Shown piece by piece: positions 1 through 10,749 of a stretch of 64,000 nucleotides of DNA (the first letter of the stretch is position 1; each line of letters starts with the position of its first letter). This DNA comes from Strobilurus pachycystidiatus. Taxonomy: Eukaryota > Basidiomycota > Agaricomycetes > Agaricales > Physalacriaceae. The DNA is taken from positions 2,046,001-2,110,000 of the forward strand of contig JAHLMK010000006.1 of assembly GCA_019915135.1 (NCBI GenBank). The letters are read 5' to 3'. The notes beneath the pieces are model-generated. The model was not told the DNA's origin and made no database searches. It saw only the letters and a program-made list of their open reading frames with translations. Both the position numbers and the translations under genes were made by a program.

Positions 1-1176
1 CATGGCCGGATGACAGCATCCTCTCCTCCAGTTTCGATGTACGCGAGAAGACGATTGAGGCCTACGGGTCCCGCGAAGCCAAAGATGACCCAGAGCACAA
101 TCATGCACACCATGGCGAAGCAGTCCTTGCGGAAGATGCATATCAGCCCAAAGAAGATGTGCCGTTTCTTGGCTCCAGAAAACACATCGAGGTGCTGAAA
201 TATACGTGAGTTGGACGGCTAAGCATGCGGTTCCAAAACGTACACGGAAACTGATCTTCTTGAGGTGACCAGCATCGTCGTAGTCAGCGAGTGGAGGTAA
301 CGCGTCGAACGGCAGATGAGGCAACGAATAAGCCTTGAAGACGATAGGGTCAAGATAGCTGTGGACGGCGAAGGAGAATATGGACGCCGTCTGCTCGGCG
401 TTTACCACCGCCATGGGATTCTGCGCCAAAGGTGAGCAAGCGTTGACGAAGGATGGGAAAGAATTAGTACCTTCGGGTCGACTGGGATATACGGCCGAGG
501 GATACCGAGAGGGATAACAATGCCGACGAGCACAATCAAGGCTATTTTGGCCCAGAGGATCCCTCCCTGAGCGCCATCCTGCACGACTTCGGTGAAGGTC
601 ATCAGAGGGTAAAGGTCGCGATAGAAGTACACGGCGAACGTGACGAGCATGACAAAAATGTGGTGGCGCGTGAAGATGCGGCTCCAGGGCGGTTGCGCGA
701 GAACGGCACCGAATGCCAAGAGTGCCGCATACGCCTAGAAGAATGTCAATTGCATTGATCGAAGGTAGACTAAGGCGAGACGCACGAACACCACGCACTC
801 GCCAATGCTCAACCAGTCGTCTCGCGACAAGTTCGACGCCGAAAGAGCGACTAGAGCGATACTGCCGACCATCCTTAGCAACATACACGCGAATGCAGCC
901 TGCCCGCCCGATGCCTTGATGCGCCCATGCCCACGGTCCTTCTCCGCGCGTTTGGTCGCTATTAGTCGGTACACACTGTGCGCGAGGAGAGCGAACACCG
1001 AGGTGCCAGCGGCATAGAGTGGAATAACGCGCGTGTCCGTGTATATGACAGACCTATACGAAGTCAGTCATCTCTCTTGTCTTCGTTGTTTGCGACACGC
1101 ACCTCTGGTCCGGAGCGAACGTCCACGGCGATGGAGGTAGCGCCGTCTGGCTAACACTCAGTGGATCGACCTGCAT
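1..1176 (-). CDS. ABCC-type ABC transporter, 5' part (runs off left edge)
   Basis: N-terminal part of a full-length ABC exporter of the ABCC (multidrug-resistance-associated/Yor1-like) type, expected to pump conjugates or drugs across a membrane. The start ATG is at 1174-1176 on the minus strand. Exon 1 ends near 1103 with donor GTGCGT, and further exons continue to base 1. Translated pieces such as YRDLYPLMTFTEVVQDGAQG and LNRLLAYIETGG align throughout with the complete gene at 15930-21848, with conserved splice positions. The fragment covers the first transmembrane segments only; both nucleotide-binding domains lie outside the window. No frameshift was seen. The two copies are in opposite orientation. 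Family assignment is secure by paralogy; substrate unknown. Confidence 0.85.
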
Positions 1177-1240
1177 CGTCGTGGCAGACAAAAAGCAAAG
1201 CCACGAGCGGAGATGCTGATGTATTGGTTGATTTATCGGC
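1177..1240 (-). promoter_or_regulatory. 5' flank conserved between the two ABC transporter copies
   Basis: About 60 bases upstream of the ATG resemble the bases before the paralogue's ATG (15868-15929). Both have an ATAAAT box in an AATGGCxATAAATC context, then CCGCTCxTGGCTTTGC, and CTGCCACGAC directly before ATG. This suggests a shared core promoter and 5' leader kept since duplication. Confidence 0.4.
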
Positions 1241-1436
1241 CATTTCGCAGCGTCCTGTGAGCGTCCATGTGGTGGTAAAGACTAAAAGGGCCGTGCCCAT
1301 ATCAAACCGGGTTTTGCCGTCGCGACTTGCGCTCATGATCATCTCACGCCGATTCTTATACTGACCTCGTTCACCTGTCCACAGTCCTCCCCGAGCACCT
1401 GATAGCCATCTCTCAGTCTACGTCTACTGCGCATTC
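1241..1436. other. Intergenic, nothing recognised
   Basis: No reading frame with coding character, repeat or RNA gene was recognised here. The stretch lies behind the 5' end of the ABC transporter copy and before a weak ORF. Confidence 0.4.
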
Positions 1437-1745
1437 TCATAAACATGATCCGATGTGGTCCAATTGTGAGAGAACGTAGTCGCGACTCCCCGGCCCCAGT
1501 CTGACCTTCAAATAAGCATGGCTATCGATATACGGTCGTCCTTGTTGATAGTATGAACACAGTACAATCCTCTGGTCTGGCAGCACTTCTCGACCAATTT
1601 CATAGATGGCCTCCTCAGCAACACGGCAAGCGTGAAATCCCTCGCTGGACACTGGCAGGCAGCGCTCATCAGTAGTGGATGTACGCACTCCCTCTGGTGT
1701 CCTATCTCTTGTTCTAAGAGCTAACGAGGAATACATAGTATGCAT
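1437..1745 (-). CDS. Weak hypothetical ORF or exon (102 aa)
   Basis: An ATG-initiated frame with balanced composition and segments that look protein-like, for example HACRVAEEAIYEIGREVLPD and GRPYIDSHAYLKVRLGPGS. I recognise no family. It could be an exon of a gene that also includes 1987-2334 on the same strand, a decayed gene, or chance. No clear splice connection was found. Confidence 0.25.
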   Translation of the reverse strand: MHTMYSSLALRTRDRTPEGVRTSTTDERCLPVSSEGFHACRVAEEAIYEIGREVLPDQRIVLCSYYQQGRPYIDSHAYLKVRLGPGSRDYVLSQLDHIGSCL

Positions 1746-1986
1746 TCAAACGATCTCCTAAAAATTTGCTTGAGATGGCGCTAGTCTATAGAGGGCCGCA
1801 AGGACTCGGAGCCGGACTCTCGAAGGTGCTGTCATTCTGTAAGCGCCTCTCAGTCCTCGTACCACCAATCTAATCGTTCAAAACTCTGACAGGGCTCTCG
1901 CTCTCAATCTTTTAACGAAGAGCGTCGCTCCACTTCATCAGCAGCGACTCGGAAGGCAAGCTTTGCATCCTCGCTCCCAAGTACAT

Positions 1987-2334
1987 TCATCGCTCTAGCC
2001 TCTCCGTCTGTTCTTTCCTGACCAATAGTATGGTCAACTCAACAGCGCTGCTATTATTGGCCTCGATTTTACCAATCAAGCACAAATCTTGGAACTTCGA
2101 GAAGGAGACGGCACCTCTTTCTGATTTCATATGGGACCGTCTCATGACTCTCATCCGGGCCTCCGTCTTCGACACCAAAACTTCGTGTCGTGCTTTGTGA
2201 GCCTGCTCACGAGGAAAAACGAGCCGCGCAATGATCTCTTCCCCTCTAACTGTTGGACTCTTAGAGATCGCTGCGGGCCTAGCTTGAAGCGACTTTCCGC
2301 AGACTCGGCACACAGTTGCGTCGACGCGATCCAT
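1987..2334 (-). CDS. Weak hypothetical ORF or exon (115 aa)
   Basis: ATG-initiated frame beginning MDRVDATVCRVCGKSL, with a CxxC pair near the N-terminus followed by a basic helical stretch rich in Arg, Lys and Met. No family recognised. It may belong to the same broken or spliced gene as 1437-1745, which follows on the same strand. Confidence 0.25.
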   Translation of the reverse strand: MDRVDATVCRVCGKSLQARPAAISKSPTVRGEEIIARLVFPREQAHKARHEVLVSKTEARMRVMRRSHMKSERGAVSFSKFQDLCLIGKIEANNSSAVELTILLVRKEQTERLER

Positions 2335-2587
2335 CCCGCCGTCTTCCAGTTTCCATCTCGACTATTCTCTGAAAAATCATCTCCCGGTAGTCTGCCAAAG
2401 CGGAAGATCAGAGCTCTTGCAATTCAATGACTGCGATGTATCTAAATACATCGATGGTGCGTCGGTCTTAGTCAACGGGATTCTTACCGCGCTCATGAAC
2501 CTTTGATTAGGTCGTGTATCACATCATATCCAGATAAGCCGAGGTGTTGTATTCGACGATTATAGTACATTGATATTCCCCGAGCCT

Positions 2588-3355
2588 TCAACAAATTTCT
2601 CCGGAATGAGCGCCCTCATTATCGGTGTATGGCGAGTCGTGCGATTCATCGTCTGCGTCGTACGAATAATAGTGGCCCTCCCAGGGAGCGGCCCGTCTGG
2701 AAGAGCCCAGCATCGACTTCTCCATGGAGCGCTCGGTCGAAGCCCACTGCTCCTGCAAATCCTTCTCGGTGGACCAGTTCGGGTCGATCTGGGTGATGGC
2801 ACTGGGGTGGATCTCACAGATCACGGCATGGCTTTCCTTCTGCGCGTCAACGCTGGAAGAAAAGCTCCTGTCTTGGGAGTAGCGACCGTCATAGTCTGCT
2901 CGACAATCGTCGACCTCGGTAGCAGGAGGACTAGAGGTCGTGTGCTCGAGGTTGCAATCCTCGCTGGACCTGTCAGAGTCTGACGCCACGGAGGATGAAT
3001 CGTCGCCCGACTTTTGTGCCACCGACAGATCCGTTCTAGAAGCCAGAACGGCCTGAAACCATGACAGAAGGGCGGCATCCTCTTCTTGTTCCGAGTCCTC
3101 CGCTGTGGTGTTGTTCATTTGGTCCTGCGCGGACCTGGACGTCAACTCATCGTCCGCAGGTATCTCTGCTGCAATCGACTCGGGTGTTGGTGGTTCAATC
3201 GTGATCGTGATTGGTTCTCTGCTGTAGATCATTGTTGGAGCCACAGATTTCAATTTAGTGGCAAGTTCCGAAGCAGAGGAAGATGGGACCAGTGTATGCT
3301 GCGGGGTTCCAGACTGCGAGCTCGACTCGGTAGTGGGTGGAGGGCTAGCGTGCAT
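2588..3355 (-). CDS. Hypothetical acidic, Ser-rich protein (255 aa)
   Basis: Single-exon frame of 255 residues from the first ATG (3353-3355); the frame is open further upstream but only from a GTG, so the ATG was chosen. The product is low in complexity and rich in Ser, Thr, Asp and Glu, with a patch EEDAALLSWFQAVLASRTDL that could form an amphipathic helix. There is no signal peptide or membrane segment. A TATA-like box lies about 70 bases upstream, which supports it as a gene. The family is not recognised; disorder suggests a regulatory or scaffolding role, but this is only inference. Confidence 0.5.
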   Translation of the reverse strand: MHASPPPTTESSSQSGTPQHTLVPSSSASELATKLKSVAPTMIYSREPITITIEPPTPESIAAEIPADDELTSRSAQDQMNNTTAEDSEQEEDAALLSWFQAVLASRTDLSVAQKSGDDSSSVASDSDRSSEDCNLEHTTSSPPATEVDDCRADYDGRYSQDRSFSSSVDAQKESHAVICEIHPSAITQIDPNWSTEKDLQEQWASTERSMEKSMLGSSRRAAPWEGHYYSYDADDESHDSPYTDNEGAHSGEIC

Positions 3356-3423
3356 TTGTGGCGATATATGGAGATGGGGGATGAACGTGAAGAGAGTGCG
3401 CTGAATTGGGGCTGTAGACACGC

Positions 3424-3433
3424 CCTTATATGG
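3424..3433 (-). promoter_or_regulatory. TATA-like box for the 255-aa hypothetical gene
   Basis: The minus strand reads CCATATAAGG about 70 bases before the ATG at 3355, a plausible distance for a fungal core promoter. Confidence 0.4.
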
Positions 3434-4496
3434 ACCGGTAGGGTCCGACGATCATCGCCCCATTCGGCGACAGTCGGTAGGTAGATAGATGGTCCATAAT
3501 CGAACAATAGCAGTTCTTGCTCCCGAAAGATCTGCATGACAACAATGTGTGTGGTGAAGAAAACAATGCCAAAATAGGGGACTCCCGCCTGAGGGCGTCA
3601 ATTGGACTCGGAGCGAGTGGTACCGGTAATGTTCTGAATTCCGCCCGCGCGACACAGTCCTCATCGTTCGAGGCTCGGACCTGCCACATCGTCATGAGTC
3701 AATGAGTGGCTCAAACTTCTGGACCAACTTACCCAGGAGTCCGCCGCACGTGGGCGTGTGGCTTGAGCAAGCTGCCGGCAGGCATATAGCATTTAGACCA
3801 GATCGAGAACGTAACTGTCGCGTACCTATATGCTTGCGCCACATGGGGCCCGTCAGTGTATCTCTTCAGCGTAATGTGCCAGACTAGATCAAGGAGTTAC
3901 CCTGGCCCTGCTATTCTAGAAGACGCTTGGGCGCTTCTTGGCGTGCGCCACACAGCACTGACAGCACGCGACTGCAATTTTAGCCACCTTTGGGCACGGC
4001 CCCACATTCTATGGAACGCGGCATGCTGTGTGTTGATGAACGATCGGGACACGGGCGTGGGAAGGTTTACCGTTTTCATCCTCCCATCAATGTCAAGGAC
4101 TGCAACCCCAGGCACAACCCACTTCACCTGCGCGTATCTCGTTTGACAGCATCTCTGAGGCTGTTATGATGCTGTAGGTACTGTATCCGGTATCCGAACT
4201 CGTCCTCAAGACATATCCGAAAGAACGCCTGTTTCTCAGGGAGTCTCAGCACTGGTAACGGTCGTCAGTGCGCTTGATGGCAAGCTACTTGGCTACTGTG
4301 GAGTCTGCCAGGTAAGTCTCGTCTTGTATTTTTGGATGAGGACATTCCGTTCACTGCCTTTCAAAGATTGCCCGAATGCGGAACAAGGGACGCTGTGTTC
4401 AGTATATATACCGTCATAACTCGTGTGATGGCCTTGTACTACACCATAGCCATTGATTCTACCCATACAATCTCTCCAACCACTGTGACTCGGAAT
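3434..4496. other. Intergenic, nothing recognised
   Basis: About 1 kb with only short overlapping frames. A TATA-like GTATATATACC lies near 4401-4412, about 85-95 bases before the DUF6535 gene start, and may be its promoter. No repeat or RNA gene was seen. Confidence 0.4.
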
Positions 4497-7400
4497 ATGT
4501 CAGACGAGAGCTCATCCCGCAAAACGCTGAACCCAGACGACGACGACGAGGAAGAAGAGATCGAATTGATCTTGGAAGCAGGCCAGAAGGCTGTACCGAT
4601 GTACGTCGTCGAAAGGTCTCGGGGACGGCAGCGAAAGATCTTCTCGATTAAGCTTTCCAATGCCTACACCAACAAAGGTACGTATTCCTCTCCGCCTGTC
4701 ACGCTTCCACTGATTTACGCCACATAGGAAACGATCCTTTCGACTATCACAAGTACGGCGAAGATCCCCCTTTTCAGGAGATGGGGGAGAACGCTACTGT
4801 CTGGAAGATCTTATGCGATGAGGCACTCAAGTACGACAATGATATGGTCGAGAATTGGAAAGATGCTCTAGACGTCCTGCTTGTCTTTGTGAGTGTCAAT
4901 GGCTGTATCTTTTGATGCGGCTCTTAATCAGTGTTACGATTTCCTCAGGCCGCGCTCTTCTCCTCTGTTGTCTCCACGTTCGTTGCTCAGACCAGCCAGA
5001 ACCTGAAGGTTGACCCGACGTCAATCAGCGCTAGTCTCATGCACGAGCTTGTCGACCTCGTTCGCTCTATTGCCGAGAGCACGCCTGCCCAGTCTGTTCC
5101 TCGCTCGGATCTCAACAGCCAATCCACCGCTAACCCATCACTCTCGGACGTCTGGGTTAACGCGCTCTGGTTCACAAGCTTGGCTCTGAGCCTCATGACC
5201 GCGCTCTTCGCCGCCTTGATGAAAAGCTGGATCCACGAGTACACTGTCCTCCCATCGGGGACTCCACGTAGTCGGAGCCGCATCCGTCAATACCGCTTCG
5301 ACAGTCTCGAAGCTTGGCATGTGCCTATGATCATCGGCATTCTGCCAGTCCTGATGCACATCGCGCTTGGAATTTTCTTTGCCGGGCTCATTGTGTATCT
5401 GAGAGGTCTCAGTACGCCCTCCTCGTTGGTGATCGATATCCTTGGTTCTCTAGCATTTGCGGTTTACTTCGGCACAAATCTCCTTCCCATTTATCGCCCA
5501 AATTGTCCATACAAAACCCCTCTCACCCACTATACCCATTCCGTGCTCTGTTATATCAAACTAGCCTCGTCTCATATCGCCTCTCATTTACGACGACCAA
5601 GTACCGAGCCTTGTACATCTGTCCAATCACCACCCGGGCCGCCCTCCGTTCCTGACACAGACATCCCGGAACCTGAAAGGGTGGTTACGCCAATATTGTC
5701 ACTGAAGGCTGTTGAGCAGAAGGCTGTCGATGGTCGGGCAGATGACATGGACTATCGCGCCCTTTCTTGGCTTTTCGAGATCTCCGCTTCAAACTCGACA
5801 GTCCAGTCTGTGGTTTTACAAGCGTTGAGTATTATGCCGCTACAGATGCTGAAATCAATCGATAAAAGATTTCCATCTATCGACAAATCTATCTGCGGGC
5901 TCCTTAAGATGCCCGAGTATCAGACTCCCGACCGACAGGCAGCTTATGGTCGTCTATACCGAGCACTGGTTCGTTTTTGTACGATGCCGCGTCTGCCCTA
6001 CCTCGATGTTCCTACGCCATCAATCACGTCCAATGCTACCGATTCCGAAAGCTCGCTTTCTGTCCTCCTTGACATTGACGAGACCCCGAAGGCCGCTGCC
6101 TTTCTGGCCAAGCAATTGAGCGGGGTGGCGAGCGATAAACTTGATGTTCTGATCTGGGCCAAGATCCTTCAGAACGCCTTGATTTTCGGAACGTCATGGT
6201 TAGATGTCGAGAAAGCTGGCTCTCCCATCTGGCAAGGACTAATTGAATGCGTCATAAAACACTGCTGCAACGAGATGACTATCTGCGACTCGGATGACAG
6301 ACCTTGTTCATTGAGATCATTCTCACTCGGCCAACCCGACTATTGGAAACATCGATGTCCGCCAAGATATAACGACTTTTTGTTGGAGGTTCTCGACTGC
6401 CCAGATACGGATCGTCCAGTGACTTTCAATGAGGCCCTGACCACCTTCATGGGACCGTCAATCTGCAAATTCATGGTGCATTATGTGTACTCCCATCGTT
6501 GCGCAACTGAAGCATATCGTGGACTTCCTCCCGACGTTTGTTTCGTTCTTGCTGTGCTTCAGTCGCATTCTGCATGCAATGCATCTGATGATGGTTCTAT
6601 CATGGACCGGGTTCTCAGTCTTTGCCTAGCCTATCTCGGGATTCAGGGTGATGGCCGCATTCTGAAATGCCACGACAGTGTTGTTTGGGCCATATTTGAG
6701 AGTCTGGTGACGATTGTGGTATCGCCAAGCTTTAGAGAGTTGCTGTCATCCACGGCGTCGCAGAAAGCCCTCCGGGTCTTCCTCAGAACCCTTCTCATAG
6801 AGCCCAAGCTTTACAGCCGACTTCTGGAACACGCCTCTGATCACCAGCTTAGTACAATATCGGCCATTTCTCTGGCTGATTTCCCTCGCAATAATGCACT
6901 GAGATTGGCTGCAGACATCCTCGAGGCATCAGTCAGGAAACAGTCACATTTGAGCATCACTACATATGCAGAAATGTGCAGCAAAGAATGGCTGAAGGAT
7001 CTTCCTCGATTCGAAGGCACTGTAGTCCCAACTGGTGATGCTGTGCTCACTTATCAGGCAAAGATTGTGTCGTATGCCTTGCTGGCAAGCGCCTGCATAG
7101 ATGGGCTGGAGTCTCTATCCGTTGCATCGCCCGCCGTCTTTGCAAACACCATTGACTACATTCTTGACCGGTCAAATCTTGCTCTGCTGTGCAGGTTTCT
7201 GTTCATGCTGGACTCGAAACGACAGTCATGCCTCAAGACCATCGGGGCGCACGCCATTCTCCGATCCCGGGACCTATGGCTCTCCTGTCTCTCAGATATA
7301 CACGGGTTACTCAAAGTTCGCACGGCTCCTGCACTGCACAAGTCGTATCAAGATGCTATGGTGGACTGGGGGTCATACATCAAAGCTCGACACGGCCGTA

Positions 7401-7501
7401 CTAAAAGTGATATGTCAAGGAGTCGAACCTGGAAAGAATTAACACCATATCTCTCCCAATTGTATGAAGCTAGCGGCGGGGTAGCTCTATCTCATATATA
7501 G
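4497..7501 (+). CDS. DUF6535 domain membrane protein (964 aa)
   Basis: Three exons, 4497-4677, 4728-4888 and 4949-7501, joined in frame by 50- and 60-nt introns (donors GTACGT and GTGAGT), give 964 residues. The N-terminus is strongly acidic (DDDDEEEEIELI). Residues about 61-295 match the agaricomycete DUF6535 module: a soluble FDYHKYGEDPPFQEMGENAT-type stretch, then four hydrophobic segments at about 110-128, 183-205, 239-265 and 273-295, with a loop between the second and third pair rich in Arg. The remaining 650 residues are helical and unannotated, with no recognised domain. The function of DUF6535 proteins is unknown; membrane location is inferred. The ATG was chosen because it opens the frame that splices cleanly. 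Confidence 0.85.
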
Positions 7502-9401
7502 AAGACAAAGGGCTCTATCATTGTAGCTTGTAGTTCTTGTCGAGAAATGTGTGGCCCCTCAGTTATTGACTTCTCGCATAATCCGTGGTTTAGGGATCGC
7601 AAGCGTGATCCGGCGCATCACCGTGCCCGCGGCGGGCCTTCTTTCTATAGGACTTACAAACAGCAATACGCTGCGTTGTCTCCACCGTATGAGCCAGACC
7701 ATGGCCCCTCCCTTGCAACGACGACCTGGCATTGAGTGTGGCTGGATAGCCAGCGGGTGGGGTCTTCAAGACTCCAAATCAAGAGAGGGTCATGCTCTGG
7801 GCAGTGGGCATGAACTGGGCTCCAAGGCAGGTAGATTACTGCAGGTTAAAAGCAGAGCCAATCGGGCAGAGCCCCCGTCACCGCCGTTGCCACAGCACGG
7901 TCGACGAACGCACAAACACGGCTACGTCAGTGTCCCTCCCCGGTGCGCCTCCCTCATCTCAATTTGGCTTGGCATCCATCCATTTACCAAGGTCATCAAC
8001 AGCAGGAGACGGTAGACAGACCCCGGCCGCAGCAGCAGACGAGCGTTTACGGTACCATCGCGACCCCGCTGACTTCTCTGCCCGTGCCTGCTCTCTATAT
8101 TAAGACTGCTGAAGACCATTGCTTTCCATGCAAGAGAAGTCGTCCACGCTACACCCGTACATGTACAGGCATAACAAAAAATAAATCAATTATCACCTTA
8201 TGAAGGAAGCAGTACTACAACTCAGCTAGCGGTGACATTTTGGTGGCATTGAAAGGTCGATCAAGGACGGGCGTGAGCGAGGAGTCGACGGAAGATGACT
8301 TATGATTATCGGCAGCCGCACGTTATCAGAACAACAAGACGATGATGAATCTGATGCACATCTGATGACTGGATCATGATGATGGGACATGGGCCATGAG
8401 CCATGGCGACGGCGGTGAAGAATTTGCTGACGCAATGCCGTCTGCCAGTATTCTAAACTCCGCCATCTCCATGCCGACGAATCACCGCGCCTTGATACTT
8501 GTTTCTTCATCATGTGCAGTTTCTGAGTGGCGGCACAGAGAGACTGAAGATTTTTCAGGTGTCAGAACCCTCTTGTGAACGCAGATGTCTGTTATTCTGA
8601 TATATTGGTAAGGGCTCAGATATCTCCTCTGCCTGACAAAAAGACGATGCACGGTAGCTACCTGGTACCTATGGCATCGTAGCGGCGATCTTGAACAATA
8701 CTTCACAAAAGGTCGTCTGTGATTATTGTATGATTTGGTTTATAAAGTCGTGCAAGGTACGTAGAGAGAGGCTGGGAAGACCGACTACGCTATGCTTGAC
8801 CCGCTATTTCTGACAAGTATTGCTACTCAAGTGACCCCATTTCCGGATGAGCAATGCCTGGGATTCCTGGAACACTTGGGCCATGGGTGAGCTTTGTTGG
8901 TTTTCGCTGAAATGAAGCCACTCACACAGAATCTTAGAGCCGTTGCAGAACTCCGAGACTGGTTTACAGAATATCGGGACAGATGTCAAATTCTCACTTG
9001 TACGGCCATGTCCTTGAGAGACTTCAAGTCCCGACTTCGATATCGGTAGCGATGCACTTCGTGCACCCGGGGCCCTCTGCAGCTACTGTTCTCTCTTTCA
9101 GTTAGGTTTCCAATGCGCATCTTCTACCACTTACTAAGCAACCAAAGGTTCAAGGAGTGTGGTCCATCGGCGTGTGGAGAAACAGAGAGTGGACACCGCC
9201 CAGGCAGGAACGATATTGGCACTATCGCATCTGCGGAAGTGGTGGCGGAAACCCACTTCGACTACATCGCCAGTGAAGAATTTGTTTTTATCCTCTACCC
9301 GAAGACGTTGACCCATTTTAGGAACAACACCCTCCCGATACGCACAAGGAAGGACAAGAGCGCGTCGTAACACCCCGAGATCTGTATGCATCGCATATTT
9401 G
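7502..9401. other. Intergenic, nothing recognised
   Basis: Only short frames in several registers. No splice-linked coding sequence, tRNA or clear repeat was seen. The stretch begins just after the DUF6535 stop. Confidence 0.4.
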
Positions 9402-9660
9402 CCGTTAACATGAGCACTGATATCCTTTCAGCTTGAATCGGTGCTCTACCAAAGACCCTTCCTTATATGGAAGAAAGGACGCATCAACCGCCGCCTCAGA
9501 AGCAGAGCCTACCTCACACGGAAGAATGGACACATCAACAGACGTACGTACATGATGTCTGTCGTTGGCATGGGTACTGATATTCATTCAGCTTGAATCG
9601 GTTCACCAGCAAACGTCCTGCTATATGTGGAAACAAGGACACATCAACGGGCGCTCGACG
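9402..9660. repeat. Diverged tandem duplication, about 160-bp spacing
   Basis: Two related units: around 9417 the sequence reads CTGATATCCTTTCAGCTTGA and around 9577 CTGATATTCATTCAGCTTGA, each followed by AATCGGT and later a 'tatatgga...aaggac(g/a)catcaac' segment. Spacing is about 160 bp. They are probably part of the same dispersed repeat as 9664-9945. Confidence 0.55.
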
Positions 9661-9663
9661 GAA

Positions 9664-9945
9664 ATGGACGTCCTTGTTCTGCTGCGAGGATCACTTGGCC
9701 TTTGTCCGACCGCGCCCCTTCTGTCTCATGACAACCGTGGTCCGACCATGATCTTCGCGCTCAGTACAACGCTGATCTCTGTCACGTACTTAGACGGTGA
9801 ATCCCGATCCTGGATTACCTCCGAGTGTTCCTATGTCTTTGACTCTGCTCCACTTGGCACGAGAATTGGACGTCACGACGAGCCCTGTCTCTTAGCTGCT
9901 TCAGGACGACATCTGCGGAAACCGAACACCATGTGTAACCGAAAT
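9664..9945 (+). repeat. Dispersed repeat, GC-preserved copy
   Basis: This block aligns along its length with 23323-23605. Shared landmarks include CACTTGGCCTTTGTCC, CTGATCTCTGT/CAATCTCTGT, GACTTGGCA/CACTTGGCA, GGAATTGGAC/GAATTGGACG and GACATCTGC/ACATCTGC. This copy keeps many CpG sites that read TpG or CpA in the other copy. The open frame through it (9565-10065) is probably not a real gene. Confidence 0.6.
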
Positions 9946-10104
9946 CGACGACGCTCATTCGAAATCGATTGCTTCGAGCTGTATCTCATACTCTTCCCAG
10001 CGCGGCTACTGGAAATTCTTCCCCGTCTGCCAGCGATGTCAGGGAACGGCACAGCCACGATATAACAGCGGTCTCTCTGGTCTTCCGTGTTTGCATAAAG
10101 GCAC

Positions 10105-10200
10105 CCCCTCCCCACAGTCACTACTCCCCCCCCCACCCCCCCTCCCAACAGTCACTACTCCCCCCCACCTCCCCACTCTCCCCACTCTTTTCTCTCATCT
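10105..10200 (+). repeat. C-rich low-complexity tract
   Basis: Runs of 7-10 cytosines alternate with A and T (ccccccccacccccccc type). The tract lies about 60-150 bases upstream of a candidate small gene and continues into a CT-rich leader. The opposite strand has G-runs that could form a G-quadruplex. Confidence 0.6.
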
Positions 10201-10256
10201 CTTCCCTTCTCTCCAACCTCGAACGGCTCCCATTCTTGTTTTGCCGGGATTCTGCC

Positions 10257-10513
10257 ATGAATACTGGACAGACGGCACGCGTAGACATTGACGACGTGTT
10301 TGTGCATCCCCAGCGTGTATGTACTTTAGTTTTCTCCTGGGTTTTTGTATGAAAATGGGTTTATGAAATGTGAATGCTCACCTCAAGCTTTGGGCAAAAA
10401 TGCAACATGTCACTCTGGAAGGTTTGCCTGGCATCCCGGACGATTCACGACCCCGAATGTTGACGCCAAGTGAGGGGTCCCTTTCCCATCTTATAGTGCA
10501 CAGTGCACATTGA
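10257..10513 (+). CDS. Candidate small protein (61 aa)
   Basis: A possible two-exon gene: 10257-10316 opens with ATG in a good context (TCTGCCATGA) after a CT-rich leader, ends at donor GTATGT, and rejoins in frame at 10388 (acceptor CTCAAG) to a stop at 10511-10513. The product contains LWAKMQHVTLEGLPGIPDD. No family was recognised, and the AAG acceptor is weak, so the call is tentative. Confidence 0.3.
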
Positions 10514-10648
10514 TCATTGCATGTACGTCGACGTCGGTCCCCGGACGAACAACGAATGTCCATTGTCAATTCTCGAATCTCGGACCCGGGACGTTTGAAT
10601 TTTTAGAAAAGAAAATTATCTTGCGTGAAGCGGCGGATGCAAAACGAT

Positions 10649-10731
10649 TCCCTCTAGCCGACTTGAACGACTGACCTCGTCATGTAAGAACTTCTTACTA
10701 GTGACGCGCTCTACCACTGAGCTAAGAGGGA
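10649..10731 (-). tRNA. tRNA-Thr (anticodon AGT) with 12-nt intron
   Basis: Minus-strand cloverleaf: acceptor TCCCTCT pairs with AGAGGGA, D-arm begins TAGCTCAGTGG (box A), anticodon stem CGTCA/TGACG encloses loop CTAGTAA, and the T-arm is AGTCG TTCAAGT CGGCT (box B). A 12-nt intron (AGAAGTTCTTAC) sits after position 37, the usual nuclear site. A TTTT run about ten bases downstream can end RNA polymerase III transcription. It is a near copy of 22020-22100 but has a different intron. Its 5' end is only 18 bases from the start codon of the divergent gene at 10750. Confidence 0.9.
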
Positions 10732-10749
10732 GATGGCAAGCGCACAGTC

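Noticed and set aside
2588..3421. 277-aa version of the acidic protein
   Set aside because: The extra 22 codons start at GTG; fungal nuclear genes use ATG, so the start at 3355 was preferred.
9565..10065. 166-aa plus-strand ORF
   Set aside because: It lies across a dispersed repeat and low-complexity DNA, and its twin at 23.3 kb is not open. No protein features.
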